Positions 21,918 through 34,318 of a stretch of DNA of 64,000 nt are shown piece by piece. How positions within the stretch are numbered: the first letter of the stretch is position 1; each line of letters begins with the position of its first letter. The notes under the pieces were generated by a model, which ran no database searches, was not told the DNA's origin, and worked only from the letters and a program-made list of their open reading frames with translations. The DNA is taken from contig JAYKKT010000077.1 of NCBI GenBank assembly GCA_036023115.1, positions 1 through 64,000 on the forward strand, given 5' to 3'. The DNA comes from Brasenia schreberi. Lineage: Eukaryota > Streptophyta > Magnoliopsida > Nymphaeales > Cabombaceae. A program made the position numbers and the translations under genes.

Positions 21918-23388
21918 TCTGTCTACCCGACTAACCCGTCAATGGTTGCGATTGCAGCCGTGCTAATGATGCTCTCTAACAAAATGATGGAGAGCATTTT
22001 GTCGGTATACATTTGTAATTCATAATTTATTGCTTTTGGATTGTTAGTGTTCCTTTTGTGATTTGACATTTGTAATTCTCATTGAATAAATGATGCTTGT
22101 TTATTTTCTGTATAATGAATGTGTTTATGAAATCAAAGGTTTTTATTGCTTTGCCTTGAAATTGCAGTTTCATTGCTTTTGAGTATAATTCACTTTGTAT
22201 GATTAGTAGGTTTCTAGTGACTTATCAAAGCAATATAAATATATGTGGGCCAATCTGGCCCGGCCCATGGCCCATTAAGGGTTGGGCTGGCCCACATTTT
22301 ACATTTTCCCAAAAGGGCTAGGGCCGAGCATCTGTATCAATTGCCCAAGAGCAAATACCGCGGTGACACAAGGACCATTGACGCAACCAACCGCTCATTG
22401 CCCTCCTGGTTTGGCCTAGTTTGTAGGGGTGCAGTCAAGCAAAGTTCAGCTCGAGTATAGGCAAGTTCAACTCAACTCGAACAGAAATGTTGAGCTCGAG
22501 GTTCAATGTTTGAGCTCGAACTAGGACCAAATCTACTTAGATCGAGCTTCATTATAGAAGCTCAATCTTTTTGAGCTTGAAATAACCTTTAAGAAGATGT
22601 TGAAAAATTCCTTAATGTATGAGAGCATTGAAGTTTGTCGAAGAAATTCTGATAAGGGACTGGAGTGTGTGGTTCTGCAAGAAGCAATTTGAGTCAAAAT
22701 GGTATCATGAATTGTATACTTTCTACCAAAAGGGCTTAATAAGGTTTTGATACTGCCTATTCCAAGATGGTTTAGGGTCTCAACTACTAGAAAACAATAA
22801 AAAATTTAAAAAATTCAAATTTATAGAAAAACCGAAGCGGTTTCGGTTTCATGAAAGGTGAAACTGAAACCCAACCGAGTGGTCTCCAATTCCAAGCCCA
22901 GTTCCTGGCCTGGTTTGGTTTTGGTTGGAACGCCAAACCGATTTGAAACCAGCCATGTTTAAGGAATTCTTTGACATTGCAGTCAATGCATAATATCTCT
23001 ATATTTATAGCTCTTTCTGACGCATCATTTGTTCTTTGCCTTCCATGAGAGACTGATTTAAATTTTTCTATGACCATACCACGCAATTTTTGAGCCCCAA
23101 TATTGATGAGCTCTCACCAACACTTAGCTTGTTTGCATATCGAGCTTGAGTTAATCTTATCTCGACCTCAGTAGGACCGAGCTGAGTATGAGCTATCATG
23201 AAAGTGATCTTGGTGGGTATCTTACATGTAGCTCAATGCATTTACTCTCCTTGATGACAAGACACTAGTGGTAGATAGAAATTCAAAGTGACATAATAGC
23301 CTACGATAGTACAAATCTGATTTTTCTGGTAATTCTAAAACACACTATTTTCAATAATTAAAACCATCGGAGAAGCCATTTGAAATGG
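21918..23388. repeat. AGCTCGAG-rich repeat and flank (U2)
   Basis: Equivalent to about 11,355-12,800 of U1, but it has the 50-bp segment (gcaaataccgcggtgacac region) that U1 and U5 lack. The PG deleted from this unit therefore belonged to the B/D lineage at its right side. Confidence 0.75.
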
Positions 23389-24630
23389 TTTCAACCAAGA
23401 GGAGTAAGTCAAAACCTAGGAAAATATCTGCCAAAAATACGACAGAAGAATTCCCAAAAGACCTCAAAAATACATGGATAACTGCAAGAAAGAACCTACC
23501 AGGTCGAAATGGTGGAGAAAAATGCATTTTCAGCAACTGACCGAATAATCGAAAATGTTTTGCTGAACCGTCAGGAATAAATTTCCAGTATTAGAAATTT
23601 TTGCTCAGAAATAAGTAAAGCATTGAAATAAATTTTTGAAACCATTGGGAAAATCTTTTATTGCGATGATTCAAATGTCTCAAATATTATTTCACATGCT
23701 TATTCTAACCGCCACAAATAATGTATGAGAATCACCCAAAAAAGATATTTGCGGTACTTAAACCGCTAGGATATGTTTAGCAAAGAACCGCTAGAAATAT
23801 ACTTGCACTTGTAATTCAATGGTTTTAATCTATCACAAATTAATTTTATTTATTTATTTTGGGAATAGGATTCCATCATATTCCCTGATATACAATATCA
23901 AATAATCAAAGTACAACTTATCTTGCAAATTAATATATTTAGATATAAAAGTATCATGAAAATAACTAAAGTAACAAACATTTGTAAAGTTTTCACAATT
24001 AGCCACATATACCAAAGTAATGAGGATAATACAAGTGTCGTATAGGGCCGAATATAAAATATATCAAGTCCAACATAGCCAAATAGCTAGGCTAATTTGA
24101 AAAGGAGTACATAAATGCCATGCAGGCTGAATATAAGAAGATCAATACCAATGTTTATCCTCAAGGAAATTCTAATGCGTGAGAGATCGCAGTCAATCAT
24201 CTCTAACATTTTTTGTATTCCGTGCTTACTGTAATAGCATATTAAAACATAAATTATTGAGATATTTATGTGACCACCATTATCAAAGTAATATATAATA
24301 GAAAAGTTTAATTTCTTGTATTATCTAACAATCATAAAATTAAATGCTAAAAATACTATGTGATGCAAAATTCTCACAATAGTCAATAGTACAAATTTGA
24401 AGCAATATAACAAAGAACTGCTCTCATATGGAACATTGTTTCAAATGCCATGTATATAGATGATTACAACCCCACACATATAAGATAGTGAAGGATTACT
24501 ACAAGGGTAGATGATTACTTGGATGATCGTTGTTGTACATAACTATGTAATCCTACTAAGTCATGCACCATGTGGCATATCTTCATGACTTAAAAGATAA
24601 ATTTGTCATGATTTAGTATGCTATACAAAA

Positions 24631-24691
<61 letters not shown>

Positions 24692-24797
24692 TTATAGTAT
24701 ATGAGATTTGCTTGAGCATCCATTCTTTGTTATACAATAACATTGAGAAAGTTTCCCAAAGGCATCCTCTAATAATGTCATTCAATTTCATAGGGAT
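23389..24797. other. Unit flank without recognised gene (U2)
   Basis: Second copy of 1-1411. It differs from copy 1 by scattered single-base indels in the first 300 bases and by the TA microsatellite length (24634-24689). No gene is seen. Confidence 0.6.
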
Positions 24798-24951
24798 CAA
24801 TTCCATGTTGCCTTCTCTTAGAAAAAAGGTTTTCTTGGATGAACCTTGGATTAAGGTCATCTAGAATAATAGCCACACCAGGGTTGTTGAGGTGATTTGC
24901 AGGCACTATGGTTGGCTTGCTTTCCATCTTCCAAGTTAGGTGTCTTCTAGC

Positions 24952-26270
24952 CCAGTGATTTTGCGAATTTGTTGTTTAGTCCTATATTTGTTGTCTTAAT
25001 TGTATCAAACTTTTGTTTCCTTAGATGTCTAATTGCATAGTAAACCAGAACTCCTTAGCTCTAGGATTAAGCTACAAGCCCTTGTCATTGAAGTTCTTCG
25101 GTTTAAAGGTAAAACCACAGGCATTTAAAACTTAAAAATCCAAATTTCCATTTTTAATACATGCGCATGTAATCATCAAAACATCTCATATTATGCTCCA
25201 AAAGGCAAAGAGAATACTTACCAATATCGAAATGCCAAAACCCAACTTTATAGAATTACATTGCACACATTGAATCTTTAATGCTTTCAATCTTGACATT
25301 AGAAAATCATAAAAATATGTTCATGCACAATGGCATATCAACATTGTGGCCTGAAATTTTAGAAAATTTTGAATTAAGTATCAAACTTTTCAAAGCAATT
25401 TGAAAAATTTAAAACCTCTCAACTTGAACTTGAGGTTCGCTCCACCCAATGCAAATTTCTGCATCCACTGGGTTCTTATTTGTAACAGAGTAGGCTGTTA
25501 TATTGTCAATCACCTTACAGTGCTGATATTTTAGGTTTTGTTTGTATAAAAGCACTTTTCATACATTGTGTAACACTATGGGTCACCTATGGAGACAAGC
25601 ACGGCCTTTCAGGTTGTGCTCTTGTTCGTGCTTTTAGTGCAATACTTCATGTGCAAAGTTGGTGCTTTAGAGTCAAAGGTCATAGAGATGCACACTAAAA
25701 TCAAACCCCCTGGTGCATGCAAGTGAAAAAATTAGGCAAACATTGCTAGCATTGTTGAAATTACAACCATGAGTGCAAAATGAAGGCAACCATCTAACCA
25801 TTTTTTTTCTCTGTCTTTTTTACAAGGAAAGACAATATACATAATGAGGTTATTAGAAATAAGTTGAGAGTAATGCCATAATGAGGAAAATCGATTAAGA
25901 ATGTGACCAAAGGAAGCTAAAGTAACAAGGTATAAAAAACTAGATTATAAAAATATTAAAGAGAAAGAGAAAGACCACAAAAGTGTTGAAAAAAATAATA
26001 AAGAATGATCTAGCTCGTGTTGAGTTAACATGACATATGATAGGGCCACATGGAAACAAAGAATTCACATAGTAGACCCATCTAGTATTGGAAAAGACTT
26101 AATTGTTGTTGTTGTTGTAGAATGGGAAGGTTGAAGGTAGGCGCATGCCCCAAGTATCGTACTCATGACCTTCAACGTGTGCTTGAAATACACCATACGA
26201 GAAATATTTTACTAAATGTAGCATACGCAAAAATAAATTGTTAATAAGGAATTAAAATCTCTCACCCAAA
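24952..26270. other. No recognisable gene (U2)
   Basis: Second copy of 1566-2880, with a few single-base changes. As in the first copy I recognise neither LTR nor reverse transcriptase. Confidence 0.5.
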
Positions 26271-26302
26271 AACTCCAAGAATAGGGCCTTCATCCTTATG
26301 GC

Positions 26303-26925
26303 CTATGTTAAATTGTTATCTAGCTTATCTCTGGACTGATCAAGGATCTTTGCATGTGAAATAGATCCCCACCTCCTTAGATGACATAGGTTGGATTTTT
26401 TTTCAAACCACATCTCATATGGTGTATTAAATAAAGCCTTACACGATATTTTATTGAGTTTGTACATAGCTATACTTATTGCTTCTCCCCAAAATATCCT
26501 TGGTAGAGAAGCATCAATTAACATTTACCTTATAATATTTAATAAAGTCTTATTATATGTTTCGGATACACGATTCTATTGAGGTGTACTGGGCATTATA
26601 TTTTGTTTTGCAACACCAAAGTGTTTACAGAATTTCATAAATTCTGTAGAGGTATATTTACCACCTCCATTTGATCTTAAAACTTTGATTGAATGCCCTA
26701 GTTGATTTTCAACTTCTGCTTATATTTTTTAAAAGCTTAAAGTGCCTCAAATTTATGTCTTAAGAGATATAAATACGTATATCTCGAGCAATGATCGATA
26801 AAGGTTATAAAATAAACCTTTCCTCGATGTGACCTTACTCTCAAGGGTCTAAATAAATCCATGTGAATGACCTCGAACAGGGTTGTTGCCCTTGTTGTCT
26901 CTTTGTGAAAAACTTTTATTTTCAT
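26303..26925 (-). pseudogene. Copia integrase fragments, copy 2
   Basis: Two open pieces, 26737-26925 and 26303-26524. The first holds the IHMDLF and TFIDHCSRYTYLYLL parts of the integrase core. The second holds ASLPRIFWGEA and NTPYEMWF, ending at LRRWGS where functional elements read LRVFGC. The stretch between the pieces is broken by frameshifts and stops. Confidence 0.85.
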
Positions 26926-26966
26926 TTTTCCTTGTATACAAGCTTCACACTTGTTGAAAGTATTTT

Positions 26967-27470
26967 CTAAAATCTTAACAGTAAGTCAAAGTTGTATAAT
27001 TTCCTTAACTTTTTCAAACTTATATGCCCAAGGTGTTTATGCAATACATTCACATCAACATAAAAATGCACAATCAATATAAGCAAAACGACTTTTATTC
27101 TTATTAATTTAAATATGGATAGTCCATGTTCTACATCAAATTCTCCAAAAAAAACTCTCCCATGTCTCTCCATAGTCAACTTGATAGGAACAAACTTTAC
27201 CTCAAAACCTTTTTTCACCAAGACAGGGACCAAAACTAGATTGCGCCTTATAAATGACACAATCAATATATTAGTCAATACAATTGGTATGCTTTGTATA
27301 AATATTCTAAACGACCCAATACCCAGAACATCCGAAAAAGTATTATTTCCCATGTGCACCCGATGTTCTCCTAGTTCGTACTCCATTAGATCCATTGCCC
27401 ATTTTTTCGTCTTCGAGATATGTCTAATCGCTCTAGAGTCAATCCACCAACAAGTCACCCGATGGTCCAT
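26967..27470 (-). pseudogene. Copia protease and pre-integrase fragment, copy 2
   Basis: A 167-codon frame starting with CWWIDSRAIRHIS and ending with HKHLGHISLKKLRKL. The first is the aspartic protease site with Gly replaced by Arg in Asp-Ser-Gly. The second is the GAG-pre-integrase signature. Both copies share the Arg, so the protease was already dead before the unit was duplicated. Confidence 0.87.
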
Positions 27471-27503
27471 GTAAAGACATTGCGATATCAGGTAGATTAT
27501 GTC

Positions 27504-27764
27504 CTACTTCTCTAATTGTTCGCGTTGTAGGTTGTTTCCTCCTCTCTTATTGTTGCGGCAATCTCTCTTATAGTGTCCCATTTTTCTACAGTTGAAACAC
27601 TTGACCCGAAAAATGGTTTTTTGTGTTTTCTTAATTGATTGACATCCCATTTTGTTATTTTTGCGAAGCTTTCTGTTTGATTTATTTCTTCTTTGGTTGG
27701 GTTTGGAGCTAGACCCTATCTCATCTTCTACTAGTAACAATTTTTCTTTTCTGTGTTTACTCAT
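27504..27764 (-). pseudogene. Copia gag zinc-knuckle fragment, copy 2
   Basis: 86 codons with a basic region and the knuckle CFNCRKMGHYKRDC (CX2CX4HX4C). Unlike copy 1 it has Gln where copy 1 has a stop. It binds element RNA in functional relatives. Confidence 0.88.
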
Positions 27765-28431
27765 ATGTTCTTGCTCAGTTGTTAGTTATAGGGGCAATTC
27801 AGAAATGTTGATTTCAGGCCATAGTCTAAACTTTCATGTTTGGAAGTTTAGACCGTTTAACTTTCCTGTCTTTGCTAGTTTTGACACACATATTGTAGAG
27901 CTCATTTTTATGTCTTCGACAATTATAACAAACAAACGGTCTAAAAGGAAAATATTTGTCAAGCAACAAAACACAAATAACATAACTCTAATTAGCACGA
28001 TGCAGAATATAAAAAAGATTAGCTGAAAATAACTCATTTTTAATATAAAAAGTAGTTGGGATAACTCTGTAATTTATTCCAAAAAAAAATTCCTGCCTTT
28101 ATTAATTTCCAAAACACTAGGGGTAAATGAATCACTTTATCTCTTTGTTCGTTTTTGTAATTTTTCAGAAAGATCAAGGACAGAACAATAACTTAGTGTT
28201 TGGTATTTTTGAAAATTCGTCACTCATCGGAGGTAAATTCATAATTTTTCACTTAGTCCTATTTCATAATTTCCTTAAAAGGGCAAGGACAAATCTGTCT
28301 TTTGACATAGTGGTAGTATTGTAATAAATTTGACCGGAAACGACACAAAAGTAACTTAATATCCTATTTTTTTCAATTTTCTAGAGGGCAAAACAGTCTT
28401 TTACCTTTTCAACTTAGTAATAAATTAGTAT

Positions 28432-28644
28432 TTGGGTTTTGCAGGCATTCACATTGCTGTCACAGTAATGCTTGCGAAACACATTATTCATGGCGACTCC
28501 ATTGAAGACGATACCCTTGGAAAAACCATCTTTGCTCTTTGGCCACGATTTTATCCTTAATCCACTGGTGGAACACTTGAAAACATTATTCTTCACCACA
28601 ACGTTTTGCATGCTGGCATAACGTTTTTCCCTAACCTATCAATA
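28432..28644 (-). pseudogene. Polygalacturonase exon 3 fossil, copy 2
   Basis: Same defects as 5043-5255: a 4-bp deletion shifting frame, a 15-bp deletion, and loss of the donor GT. The identical lesions show one decay history followed by duplication. Confidence 0.9.
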
Positions 28645-28720
28645 CTGCCACTAAAACAAGTCAAAGTTACATGATTAAGAAAAGAACATAATTGTAATTC
28701 AAATTCTTATCTCCATACAT

Positions 28721-29216
28721 ATTTTTCAAGCATAAGTAATTGTATTGATGCATTGGAAGACCCAAGACTCGACTTCTAATAACTCAACCTCTACTTCCTA
28801 CTCAACAACCCCTTTAAACTTATTTTTGCTTCCACCATTGTTCCACCCGGTTGCCTCCAATCATCTGGTAGGTCGAGTTCCACTCTTCTGGACCTTGTAA
28901 ACAACAATATTTGATCTACCATCAATTGGATTTCATTTCTTTATCTGTAATGAAGTAAGAATATTGGAACAAGGGAGTTGACAAATTCATCTATACTGAA
29001 TTTGTAATAACATGAAGACAACATATATTTTTTAAGGTACGAACAAATTTGATCATATTCTTTCATTTGAAAATCTTAATGCTGGTTGATTTCTGAATTT
29101 GCATAACGCTTGGTTTTCTCTTAAATACTTTTTGAATGTTGAAAAACAAGACCGCATGAAGAGACGAAAACCACATCTATTGAGATGGATAGATTGAGGT
29201 TAAAGTTGAAGATGAA
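28721..29216. other. U2 tail, partly shared with LINE-type units
   Basis: From about 28925 it matches 20565-20860 of U1 (same sequence from ggatttcatttctttatctg). The preceding 200 bp are unique in the window and show no gene. Confidence 0.6.
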
Positions 29217-31476
29217 GGTTCTTTTGATTGAACCCCCTAGCCAGGAGGATAGTAGATTTCTTTCACGAGCTAACATGGTGTTCCCTTTAGTTAAAGCACA
29301 GAACTTTAAGCACTGCGGAGTTTGTCTTCTAATTAGATGTTTCTGTTGGTATATGCCATGGTTAATGGTGTTCCAATTACAAGGGGCAGGCCAAACGCAG
29401 GTATACATGCTCTGAAATCGAACTCACGATCTGCATCTTGTGAACAACATGCCATTCCAGAAGAACAAACGCCCGGAGTGCATACTTTATTCTAAAAACT
29501 AGCTAGAAAACATTAATTGCCCAAACATGCAAGATCCAGAGTTCAACTGGCAGGGCACCCAGATTCCCTTGTGCTGGTGGGAAGGGGAGATGTGTGAATG
29601 TGTATGTCACCCTTCAGCCTCCTGTTGTGAGAAAAAAGGATCAGCGTGCCGGAAGTGGCACTTGTCCTGGATTAATGGAACCCATAAAAGGACCAATCTC
29701 TAGAGGACGATTCAATCTGTGGACCAAAAATCATATCCAGATCTTGTTTCAATCTTAACTGCCCATACTGGGGCATGTACCGAAAAAGGTTTTTCGAGGC
29801 CCACCTGCGTTCATGGCATCTTCATATTTGTTCGTCTGAATGTGTTCATGGAGTGAAAAATTTATGTAGCATTGCCATGACATACACAAGGAAATGAAGT
29901 TTCATTGCTGTTGACTATTGAGTATGATTGACTTCGTGTGATTGGCTGATTCCTAATGAGTCGTGACTTATTCGACATGTTTCCTTACCATATGAAGCAT
30001 GTTATCTTATTAATATTGCATTCTCATTGTTGTTGAGTATGATTCACTTTGTGTTGCTTGTTGATCTTGTGCAGTCATGTTTTTACATTCCTCCTGTGCT
30101 CCAACCAAAGGAAAATTATTCTAGAATACCTCTTGATTAGTAATATGTTGCTTATGTTTTTATTTGTTAAGGGCATCCTTTTACCCCAAAAGTATGATAG
30201 TTCTCTCTCTCTCACACACACATACAAATTTATTAATTGTTCCTCTCTAAATGCACGAAGCAATTGGGACTCGATGCACCTTGGAGCAAAAGGAATTTAG
30301 AAGAACAGTTGAGACTAGTCTAGTTTGAAACCTAGAAACAACTTTGTTTCTCTAAAATCACAAGGCTCTCTCGATGTAGGTGACTCTAATTGCGAGTATT
30401 GGGCTTTTTGGCCCTATGGCAACTTGATCATTTAGTCGTATTGAAGATGTAAATATCTTATAGATGTCTATAATTGTGCAAGTGTAGAGCGAAAGCTGGA
30501 ACTGGCAGTGAACCCCAAAATCATGCTTCCAACCATTTGGTGTCATAGGTAAGAAAATTATCTTTCCTCGAATCCGACTAACCCGTCAATGGTTGCGATT
30601 GCAGCCGTGCTAATGATGCTCTCTAACAAAATGATGGAGAGTAGTTTGTCGGTATACATTTGTAATTCATAATTTATTGCTTTTGGATTGTTAGTGTTCC
30701 TTTTGTGATTGTCAATTTGTAATTCTCATTGAATAAATGATGCTTGTTTATTTTCTGTATTATCAACGTGTTTATGAAATCAAAGGTTTTTATTGCTTTG
30801 CCTTGAAATTGCAGTTTCATTGCTTTTGAGTATAATTCACTTTGTATGATTAGTAGGTTTCTAGTGACTTATCAAAGCAATATCAATATATGTGGGCGAA
30901 TCTGGCCCGGCCCATGGCCCACTAAGGGTCGGGCTAGCCCACATTTTACATGGGCCCAAAAGGGCTAGGGCCGAGCATCTGTATCAATTGCCCAAGAGCA
31001 AATACCGCGGTGACACAAGGACCATTGACGCAACCAACCGCTCATTGCCCTCCTAGTTTGGCTTAGTTTGTAGGGGTGCAGTCAAGCTAAGTTCACCTCG
31101 AGTATAGGCAAGTTCAACTCAACTCGAACAGAAATGTTGAGCTCGAGGTTCAATGTTTGAGCTCGAACTAGAACCAAATCTACTTAGATCGAGCTTCATT
31201 ATAGAAGCTCAATCTTTTTGAGCTTGAAATAACCTTTAAGAAGATGTTGAAAAATTCCTTAATGTATGAGACCATTGAAGTTTGTCGAACAAATTCTGAT
31301 GAGGGACTGGAGTGTGTGGTTCTGCAAGATGGTTTCATGAATTGTATACTTTCTACCAAAAGGGCTTAATAAGGTTTTGATACTGCCTGTTCCAAGATGG
31401 TTTAGGGTCTCAACCGATAGAAAACAATAAAAAATTCAAATTTATAGAAAAACCGAAGCGGTTTCCGTTTCATGAA
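29217..31476. repeat. Array unit U3 (short type, PG deleted)
   Basis: A 2.26-kb unit. Up to 29810 it is PG 3' flank. From 29811 it is the sequence found near 36750 in U4. About 4.67 kb, the entire PG gene, promoter, SINE-like repeat and hAT fragment, are missing compared with U4. Confidence 0.92.
29801..29822. other. Deletion junction that removed a PG gene
   Basis: ccacctgcgt of the PG 3' flank (5974 in U1) is joined to atggcatcttc (10596 in U1), with two bases tc between. The breakpoints differ from those of the U2 scar at 21,915, so it is a separate event. Confidence 0.85.
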
Positions 31477-32481
31477 GGTTCTTTTGATTGAACCACCTAG
31501 CCAGGAGGATAGTAGATTTCTTTCACGAGCTAACATGGTGTTTCCATTAGTTAAAGCACAGAACTTTAAGCGCTAGGGAGTTTGTCTTCTAATTAGATGT
31601 TTCTGTTGGTATACGCCATGGTTAATGGTGTTCCACTTACAAGGGGAAGGCCAAACGCAGGTATACATGCTCTGAAATCGAACTCACGATCTGCATCTTG
31701 TGAACAACATGCCATTCCAGAAGAACAAACGCCCGGAGTGCATACTTTATTCTAAAAACTAGCTAGAAAACATTAATTGCCCAAACATGCAAGATCCAGA
31801 GTTCAACTGGCAGGGCACCCAGATTCCCTTGTGCTGGTGGGAAGGGGAGATGTGTGAATGTGTATGTCACCCTTCAGCCTCCTGTTGTGAGAAAAAAGGA
31901 TCAGCGTGCCGGAAGTGGCACTTGTCCTGGATTAATGGAACCCATAAAAGGACCAATCTCTAGAGGACGATTCAATCTGTGGACCAAAAATCATATCCAG
32001 ATCTTGTTTCAATCTTAACTGCCCATACTGGGGCATGTACCGAAAAAGGTTTTTCGAGGCCCACCTGCGTCGGATCGTCCAGTTTGCGGGTGACGTTATT
32101 CAAGGTTTCTTAGGCCGAAAAGCCGTTCCTCTCTAGTGATCGTTTTCCGGGAACCTCGTTTACCCAAGCTTTTCACCCATCTTTTTGGGATTTGCAGTAC
32201 ACTTGCTCACAAATGCGTTATAATACGTGGAGTGAAAAATGGATGCTGATGTTCATGAGAACTCAAGTTCGTTGAAGTTCAGTATATACTATGAAGAGGA
32301 ACGATACTGTTACAGCAAATCAATAACTCGATCATATCTTCACGACAAATAAATCCACATATGCTTTATTTGTACCTTGAACAATAAATGTCGTGTACAT
32401 TACAAATGAGTGTCAATTTCCTTTATTCCAATCATTTTTACTTTATTACAGAAAAATAATTGAATCCACTGGACCAGAAAA

Positions 32482-34127
32482 TCAAATGCTGGTGGTGACA
32501 AAGCCCATAAGCCTGCGATTCGAGCCACCCGATGATTGGAGGCAACTCGGTGGAACCATGGTGCCGCTTGCACTCCCATATGCATGCTCACAGGATGACT
32601 TTGCTGGTTGCCCATTGTATGTGAGCTGCACGTTAGACATCTTGATGCCTTGACACGGTGCAGTTGCGCTGCATGCAAAATCGACGGCAACTTGAGTCTG
32701 TGATGTGCCCTTGATGTTGTTGTAGGTCACTTGGGAGATCTTGACACCGGAATTCTGATCAAAGCACACATAAGATCAATGAAGGATGAATCTTGTGAAT
32801 AACTAATAGGGAACTAGAACTTACTGGGCAACAGAATAATTTCTTTTGTTTCACTTTTCAACTTGGTAGTAACTTAGTACCTGGGTTGGGCAGGCATTGA
32901 CATTGCTATCACAGTAATGCTGGTTTATGATGATGGGGTTCTTCACATTATTCATGGTGATTCCATCGAAGACAATGCCTTCGGCAAAACCGTTGCTGCT
33001 CCTTGCCCATGACTTTATCCTTAGTCCATTGGTGGAACCCGTGAAAACCGTGTTCTTCACCGTGACGTTTTGCACGCCGGCTTCATTAGAGTTCTTCCCT
33101 AAGCTCCCAATACTGTCATTAGAACAAGTTAAAGTTATATGATTACGAAAGTTGGATTGCCTTGTCAAAAAATGCATGCATGACATTATCAAGAGCACCT
33201 AAGTTGGATTAATTTGTACAACGATGCACATATATTCAACTTATTTAGATGCGTAATCTACCTTATTCCATGGCCAGGGCCACACGTGACCTTCTCTATC
33301 CACAAGTTTTGGGTCCCTGGACCAACGGAGATGCAATCGTCTCCAGTCTTGATATCCGTGTTTGTGATGGACACGCCCGTCGATTGCTCTACGTGGACGC
33401 CATCCGTGTTAGGGCTGGTGCCTGAGGATTGAATCTTGAGGCCATCCACTTGGACGTTGTTGCAGGAATCGATGACCACGTTGAAGATTTCACTATTTAC
33501 AGAGGTTATGCCGCTTAACACAATGTCCCTGGCATTGTCGAACACCAGTGACTACAAAAGAAGAAAAAAGAGTCGTCATTAACAAATAATTACTGTTCAC
33601 AAAGTAAAAGCGTGTGTGTCCATGCGTGATAAGTCAACATTTAGCACATCCTTGCATATTATTCGTGGCAGTTAACTTACCCTTGCCCCAAATGGGCAGC
33701 TGGCTTTGTTAGCAGCTTTGCAAGACCACAAGGCCGAGCCCTTTCCATCAAGATACCCTCCTTGGAACGTCAATCCCTTCACGTTTTCAAATTTGAGCCA
33801 GTACCCGGCTGCACTCTGAAGTTTATAGTCGGCCGAAGCAACCAGGTTGCCGTCAACCTTGACTACGATGTTGGTGTTGGCACAGGATCCAGAGAACAGA
33901 GTTGGGTGCAGCAAGAAAGCCCCAGAGGGCACATACAAGGTGCCTCCCTGTGATGCAGCACAAACTACTTTCCATGCCTTGAGGAAAGCAGCACTGTCAT
34001 CGGTCACCCCATCTGCCTTAGCTCCATAGCTCGTAACGTCATAAGTTGGTGTCCCATGCACTGCATCGTTGAGCAAGAGCAAAGGGATAATGACAAGCAT
34101 GAGACTTTTAATGAGACTGTTAGCCAT
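32482..34127 (-). CDS. Polygalacturonase, GH28 (gene B), four exons
   Basis: Exons 34127-33681, 33551-33262, 33112-32881 and 32754-32482 encode 413 residues, identical to gene A except Ala instead of Thr at residue 2. That change also puts G at +4 of the start codon (ATGG), closer to the preferred plant start context. The signal peptide, NTDG, GDDC, GHG and RIK motifs are unchanged. Introns are as alike as exons, which means very recent duplication or gene conversion. Expected role: secreted pectin hydrolase acting in the wall, for example in pollen, fruit or cell separation; the tissue cannot be read from the sequence. Confidence 0.96.
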
Positions 34128-34267
34128 GAAAAAGGGGAGGTGTGACAGCTACTTGGCAGGGGAACCGAATTTGAATGAGAGATTTAGTTAAGGAATGAAA
34201 GATTTACGGTGATAAAATTCTGTTGTGATGTCTCTGATGTTGGTGAGTGGAGAGGGCTCCATAATGC

Positions 34268-34286
34268 GTGTATATATATATATACA
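34268..34286 (-). promoter_or_regulatory. TATA box of gene B
   Basis: TA-repeat palindrome identical to that of gene A, about 145 bp before the ATG. The 164-bp tandem repeat follows upstream at 34319-34641. Confidence 0.7.
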
Positions 34287-34318
34287 CGTCTAAGAAGCAG
34301 AAGCACATATGAGCACGT

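Larger units (their letters stand above)
26275..28040 (-). mobile_element. Ty1-copia retrotransposon remnant, copy 2
   Basis: The better-preserved twin of 2885-4650. From 5' to 3' on the minus strand: a gag start-like frame ending GKLNGLNFQT (28037-27834), the zinc knuckle, the protease joined in one frame to the pre-integrase motif, and two integrase pieces. Reverse transcriptase and LTRs are not seen. The copy arose by unit duplication, since the PG exon 3 fossil is duplicated beside it. Confidence 0.87.
20861..29216. repeat. Array unit U2 (copia type, PG deleted)
   Basis: Starts with a PG 3' flank like that of gene D and ends in a copia block like U0. The PG gene, its promoter and the hAT segment are gone: the sequence jumps at about 21,915 from the last codons of exon 4 to sequence equivalent to 11,355. 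Confidence 0.9.
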
